A DNA stretch of 64,000 nucleotides from Diaporthe sp. PMI_573. Taxonomy: Eukaryota > Ascomycota > Sordariomycetes > Diaporthales > Diaporthaceae. The notes below the pieces were generated by a model. It was not told where the DNA came from. It did no database searches and worked only from the letters and a program-made list of their open reading frames with translations. This document shows positions 59,413 through 64,000 of the stretch, piece by piece. The DNA lies in assembly GCA_021399435.1 (NCBI GenBank), contig JAJTUP010000067.1:62001-126000 (forward strand). The letters are read 5' to 3'. Made by a program: the position numbers and the translations under genes. Within the stretch, counting starts at the first letter, position 1; the number at the start of each line of letters is the position of its first letter.

Positions 59413-61067
59413 TATATAACCAAGCTTAAAAACTAGGTTTAATCGGTATTATAACTACTAGAGGGCCCTCTATAAAGATCTAAAGATTATTAGAAACTAG
59501 TTCCGGCTGCTCTATAATATAATGGCTAAATATAAGATTATAGATAATAATTTATACAACTTTAATAAGACTGGCTTTATAATAAGCGTAATAACTATAA
59601 TATTAGTTATTATACGTTCTAATTAATATAGAAAAGTTAAATCTATTTAATCTAGAAACCAAGCATAGGCAATAGCTATTAAATATATTAATATAAAGAA
59701 CTAGTATATTCTGCCGTTTGTAATTATTTAAGGCACCTACTATCTTGTCAACTAGACAACAGAATCTAGTTTCCCACTAAGTTAGATAATCAAGCCTACT
59801 CTAAACGGGTAGATAGATAACAAGATTAGTCTTAAATAAATTCTATACTTTAACAAACATATAATTAAGCAGACTAAAGACAAATACTAAATACTTGTCC
59901 TAAATAGATATAAAAGTTATATATTAGTAGAGTTTAAACAATACTATAAGGAAAATAATATTATCCCTATTAACATACTACCATACTTATTTTATTTACT
60001 TTAGCCATTAAATATTATATTATTTTTACTATTAAAGCATATATATAGTAGTAAGATTAATCTTTTTATCTAAGCCTTAGTTAACTATATTACTAAGTCT
60101 AAGTTTTTTATTATATTTAAGGTAGCCCACAATAAGGTCTTTATAGAAGAAAATATAAAAGCTAGGTTTAAAGGGGCTGGTATTTCTTTATGGGACCTAG
60201 ATTCTATTATTTCTAAGCTAGATATCTGCCTATGAACTCCAGTACAATTACTCTCCGTATTACTGTCGAAATAAGAATTACAAATACTCTTAAATGCCTA
60301 CCAGACTGTCTAGCAATTAAGTTTTATTAAGAACAAGATCTCTAATTATTAAGGCAACTCCCCTATACTAATTATCCAGGCAGTTAAAAAGTTTACAAAG
60401 AGCGTACAAGCAATAATGTATCAGATCACTCTTTTAAATAATCGGGTCTATACCCTTAAAAAGGCTAATATTGGGCTTGTTAAGTGCCGAAGGGCCAAAA
60501 GAAGTCGGGTCTAGCTTAAAGAGGCACTCAGTATTAAGGAATCTCAAGCAATAACTAAAGAAAAACAAAAGAGAAAGCGGCCAGCTGGTAAAATGGCTAA
60601 TAATGCCGAGGAGGCGGTTCGCGGCAAACCAAGCAAACAACAATATAGCAACTACAGCAAGACTAGGCATAATACAAAAACTTATAAAAAAGATGTAGAA
60701 AAGTCTAGTCATTTAGATTCCGAGTAAATAATAGCATATTTTAAAGCAGTCCGCGACAAACCGTCCAAATAGTTGATCTGGCTGGTATAGATTAAGGTTG
60801 ATCCTATATAGCTAAAATACTCCATTTTGGTAGAGAAGCCGATTTTCCCACCAAAAGTCAACGACTTTAGACTAGCACTACAGCCCCACCAACGCCTTTA
60901 AATTAATGAAATCAATTAAAAATAGATAATTAGGACCAGTTGGCACCAATTGGTGCCAATTTCAATTGATTCCTTTACACTAAGTAGGTACTAGGGTTGA
61001 CTAAAGTTGGTAGACATATTGAAAATCTGCCACTTTCTAATATCCGCCACTTACTGGTAAACCACGT
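59413..61067 (+). mobile_element. Fot1/pogo-type transposon (copy c), 5' truncated
   Basis: Begins abruptly inside the transposase, next to repeat E, and ends with terminus CTGGTAAACCACGT followed by TA at 61068. The plus-strand DDE region reads KYKIIDNNLYNFNKTGFIIS, then VEFKQYYKENNIIPINILPY, NIKARFKGAGISLWDLDSII and a basic C-terminus KEKQKRKRPAGKMANN. The minus ORF 60434-60712 is its antisense. Confidence 0.8.
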
Positions 61068-61487
61068 TATTTAATATAAGGCTTATTATAAATAGTATAA
61101 TATAATAATATGCCTGGATATGCCTGGACCTGCCCCGTAGTAGAATCACATGCCTGGTTAATAGAACTGGGAGCATCCCCGCGATTCGTAATGCGATAAA
61201 CTTCGGGGGGGAAGGGCGGCTCTGGTTTGCGCCGTCTAGCCGTCAAAGCCCAGACCCTTGCCTAACTTTCCCCCGCACGTCCCGTAATGAACTGGATCTG
61301 AGGCTCTGACTTAGAGGCTTCGAGCAAACTTCAACGACCCTCAGAGAATTCTTCTTCCTCTGGTTCTGGTACGTGTTGACAACATAAGTCGTCAATCTTT
61401 GAGTCCAAGTCCGTCAAACGTCCGCCGACTTGGGATGTTGAGTGCATCGAGCGCGACGACAATTGCTAACATCAAGTCGTAGCAGCC
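61068..61487. promoter_or_regulatory. 5' region of HET gene
   Basis: Composition changes from A+T-rich to balanced at about 61150-61200. Contains a CT-rich stretch (TTCTTCTTCCTCTGG) near 61350, typical of fungal promoters; no TATA box seen. Confidence 0.45.
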
Positions 61488-63722
61488 ATGACGATAGCAG
61501 CCGCGCCCTCGTCACACTCGTCCTACCTTAGGCACCCAGGGACCATGGCTCACTCGACCCCTGTTGACTCACCCGGGGCGGTTTCCGGCGAAACATCTAC
61601 TGCCCCTCCGCTGTCTGCGCAGCGATTCACCTCTCCGAGGTGGATGGGCTACCGACAATGCGGACACCCCTGGACTCCCTTCTCAAACTACGCCCTCCAA
61701 CGAGGTTTCGCAGCCCGATACGTCAATCACCAGGTACCCTCTGCCGATGGAACCTCAGGCGAAAGGAGAACATTTGATCGAGAGAGTGTGGCCTTCCATC
61801 TCAGCTGGCACACATTTGGGCTGCTTGAGGCCGTGTTTCGCCGAAACGTCGAGGAATCCCTCTTGCTGGAAGCGGCGCCTGTCGATGGCCAACCAGAGAT
61901 GACGCTGGACAGGCTTCAGCCAACGCTCAAGGAATGGGGGGTGGCTGTGTCCGACCTAAGCAGCGGCGAGCGTGACGTTCGCGGTTACCTGAACTACGCG
62001 GCGGCAACCCAGCGCGCTGCATATAGCCAGTTCATGGGCCTTGTGGCGCAGAAGTGTTTCGACAACCCCGGTTCCGAACACCTCGAGATTTGTCGCTTGA
62101 TAAACTACACGGCCTGCCTTGGAGAGGCACTCTGGATCACCACAGCGGGGCTGTTCTACGCCTTTGTAGGCCCCGACACCATACCTCCCAACCTCATGTG
62201 GGCCAACGCTCCGATTCTGCACGACGACTCACTGTTCAACACCGTGGTTGCGGACGGGTGGTGCCCATCAACGATCAACTACCTGCTATCAAGCGCCAAC
62301 TTGGCTACCCTTCGGCTGGCCCTCTTGCAAGGGGCGCTGTATGAGGAGCAGCATCCGGAATGCACTGGCGAGAAGTGTGCGCTTGTCAACGTTGGCACTG
62401 ATCATTATGTTACCCAGCACACTTCTGAAGGTTGTGGCTGCTCGTTTCTCGGGCCAGATGTGAGTCGTATCGCGGAGCTCCTTCGACAAGAAAAGATTCC
62501 GGTCATCCGCCCCGGAGCACGCGAGGATTCCAGCGAAACGGTGTCCATCTCGGTCCTCGATGGCTCTTGTACGGAATATGTTGCCTTCTCTCACGTGTGG
62601 GCCGATGGACTGGGCAGCACATCCGAGGTCGGACTCCCCGCCTGCCAGCCCAGGAGGCTGGCCGGCATGGCTTCGGAGTTGGTGGAATCTGGCGCATTCT
62701 GGATCGATGGGCTTTGTGTTCCTGGACATGCCGACCTAAGGAAGCTTTCGATTCGGACGATGGCGGATACCTATCGGAAAGCGAAGGCGGTACTGGTGCT
62801 GGACAACGGGATCATGGCAGCATCATCCACCACGGACCGAACCGATATTTTGCTGCGAGCTTTTGTGTCTCGTTGGATGCGGCGACTGTGGACATTTCAG
62901 GAAGCGGTGCTCGCAAAGGACATATACATTAAGGTCTCTGACACGGCGCTTCCGCTGATGCGTCTCGTGCCCGAGTTCAAGGAGCAGCTAGTGGATCCTG
63001 TCCTCACCGGCCTTGGGCTTGCCTTTGCTAGCTTGGTGTCGAGGGGTCGGGCTCGCATCTTCAACATCACAGACGTTGCACGCGAGCTTCGGTGGCGCGA
63101 CACAAGCAAAACCGCCGACGAGACTCTCGCCATTGCCAGCTTGCTCAACGTCAGCGCGTTCATGCTGTCCAACGCGGCTCCGATCGATCGAATGCGGCTT
63201 TTTCTACTGGCAATGGAAAGGGTTCCCAGGAGTCTTCCGTTTCTGCAGGTGGAAAAGCTGCAGACCCCGGGCTTCAGATGGGCGCCATCGACCTTTCTTT
63301 GCCCTTTCACCCAGTCAATGCCCCGTCACGACACCTCGGCGACTTGCACGGCGGAGGGACTCAGGTCACATTATTACACTCTCGTCTTTGACGAAGTGAA
63401 CATTGCACAAGGCGAGGTGGTTCGTCTTGACGATGTTAACAGGGCCTGGTCTTATGTTGTCGGCCCAGAACTCCCACAGATGGGGACATACCGTTGCAAC
63501 GCCATCCTGCTACTGCAGGCCCTTTCTCCTGGAGATACTGCCCAGGCCGTTGCTGTTCTCTTTGACAGGGATGCGGGCACGTCGAGAGAGACGCCGTTTA
63601 TCCCCTACCTCTATCAGAGACGAGTTCTCATCGGGAAAATCCACTCGCCGCAGGGTGCAGCCATGGATTTACGGGGTGTGACAGTCCGGACACACGGTGA
63701 ACTGCAGGTCAGAATATCGTAG
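61488..63722 (+). CDS. HET-domain (heterokaryon incompatibility) protein, 744 aa
   Basis: Single uninterrupted exon. HET motifs are in the right order and spacing: EYVAFSHVWADGLGS (from residue 363), WIDGLCVPGHADLRKLSI (405) with MADTYRKAKAVLVLD, and WMRRLWTFQEAVLAKDIYIK (463). The N-terminal 360 residues hold a Cys-containing region (HPECTGEKC...EGCGCSFLG) seen in this long subclass. Position 1 at 61488 is the first ATG; ATG 61545 (MAHSTPVDS) is an alternative. HET proteins trigger cell death on allorecognition between fungal strains, acting as switches or effectors; partners are unknown here. No RIP stops although it borders the RIP island. Confidence 0.85.
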   Translation: MTIAAAPSSHSSYLRHPGTMAHSTPVDSPGAVSGETSTAPPLSAQRFTSPRWMGYRQCGHPWTPFSNYALQRGFAARYVNHQVPSADGTSGERRTFDRESVAFHLSWHTFGLLEAVFRRNVEESLLLEAAPVDGQPEMTLDRLQPTLKEWGVAVSDLSSGERDVRGYLNYAAATQRAAYSQFMGLVAQKCFDNPGSEHLEICRLINYTACLGEALWITTAGLFYAFVGPDTIPPNLMWANAPILHDDSLFNTVVADGWCPSTINYLLSSANLATLRLALLQGALYEEQHPECTGEKCALVNVGTDHYVTQHTSEGCGCSFLGPDVSRIAELLRQEKIPVIRPGAREDSSETVSISVLDGSCTEYVAFSHVWADGLGSTSEVGLPACQPRRLAGMASELVESGAFWIDGLCVPGHADLRKLSIRTMADTYRKAKAVLVLDNGIMAASSTTDRTDILLRAFVSRWMRRLWTFQEAVLAKDIYIKVSDTALPLMRLVPEFKEQLVDPVLTGLGLAFASLVSRGRARIFNITDVARELRWRDTSKTADETLAIASLLNVSAFMLSNAAPIDRMRLFLLAMERVPRSLPFLQVEKLQTPGFRWAPSTFLCPFTQSMPRHDTSATCTAEGLRSHYYTLVFDEVNIAQGEVVRLDDVNRAWSYVVGPELPQMGTYRCNAILLLQALSPGDTAQAVAVLFDRDAGTSRETPFIPYLYQRRVLIGKIHSPQGAAMDLRGVTVRTHGELQVRIS

Positions 63723-64000
63723 GTGGGAACGGAGGTGAATGGCATGAGTTGTATTTAAGGACGGGCGAGAGGGGCTCTTCACCATTGGCTCTAATTAGCG
63801 GAGTGGCTATCCGTCTGGACATCATGAGCAACTAACACATCAGCACCGGCATGAAACGTTGCTCTCTAATACATGATTAAGCTTGCGAGCATTGTCCGTC
63901 CCCAGAGCCAAGGATCAAGAGCCTCAGTGTTTGCTGTGCGGGTTTGAGCCGTTCCCCCCCTAGGCTTGATATGCTCATGAAACATCAGCACATGTCATTG
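63723..64000. other. 3' region of HET gene
   Basis: Presumed 3' UTR and intergenic sequence to the window edge; no gene seen. Confidence 0.5.

Noticed and set aside
60434..60712. 92-aa minus-strand membrane-like ORF.
   Set aside because: Exact antisense of the Fot1-type transposase C-terminus.

Overview
The window reads as nuclear DNA of a filamentous ascomycete (Pezizomycotina, probably a Sordariomycete; genus not determinable by eye). Genes have short GT...AG introns with CTAAY-type branch sites, the recognisable families are typically fungal (HET, velvet-like, HNH_2, PDDEXK_12-like, fungal kinase-like), and a long A+T-rich block carries C-to-T and G-to-A differences between repeat copies. 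That is the signature of repeat-induced point mutation (RIP).

Layout. (1) 1-12 kb is base-balanced accessory gene space: a minus-strand kinase-like gene cut by the left edge; a divergent PD-(D/E)XK nuclease-like gene; a frame-broken second copy of that nuclease; an HNH nuclease gene on the minus strand; a decayed C-terminal fragment that looks like a DUF3435/FluG-type protein; and a second REase-fold gene with a frameshift in a C7 run. (2) 12-18.2 kb is gene-poor, with short tandem and inverted repeats, a RIP-mutated inverted-repeat element holding an LTR-like insertion (15.4-16.3 kb), and one two-exon velvet-like gene with an N-terminal MAPD/MAPV repeat (16.76-17.52 kb). (3) 18.2-61.1 kb is a RIP-degraded island. 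It starts with a LINE ORF1 relic and a HET-NACHT (NLR-like) relic. A 521-bp repeat and then a hAT transposon sit in that relic. Inside the hAT transposase is a Fot1/pogo element, inside that a Ty3/gypsy-type LTR element, and inside that a Ty1/copia element. Target-site duplications support the inner levels (TA, AGTAG, GAGAG). After the hAT come relics of an NmrA-like oxidoreductase, an unrecognised gene, a dynamin GTPase split by a second Fot1 element, and a third truncated Fot1 element. (4) 61.5-63.7 kb returns to balanced composition with one intact 744-aa HET-domain gene.

The intact genes are not an operon or an obvious pathway. They share an accessory character: nuclease folds, a kinase-like fold and HET/NLR self/non-self proteins. 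The most notable points are the reciprocal decay of the two PD-(D/E)XK copies (one open frame lacking both acidic catalytic residues, one with both residues but broken frames), the nested transposon stack, several kilobases of non-gag-pol sequence inside the large LTR element, and a NACHT relic whose P-loop region seems to be missing. All assignments come from reading translations by eye; no database search was possible.
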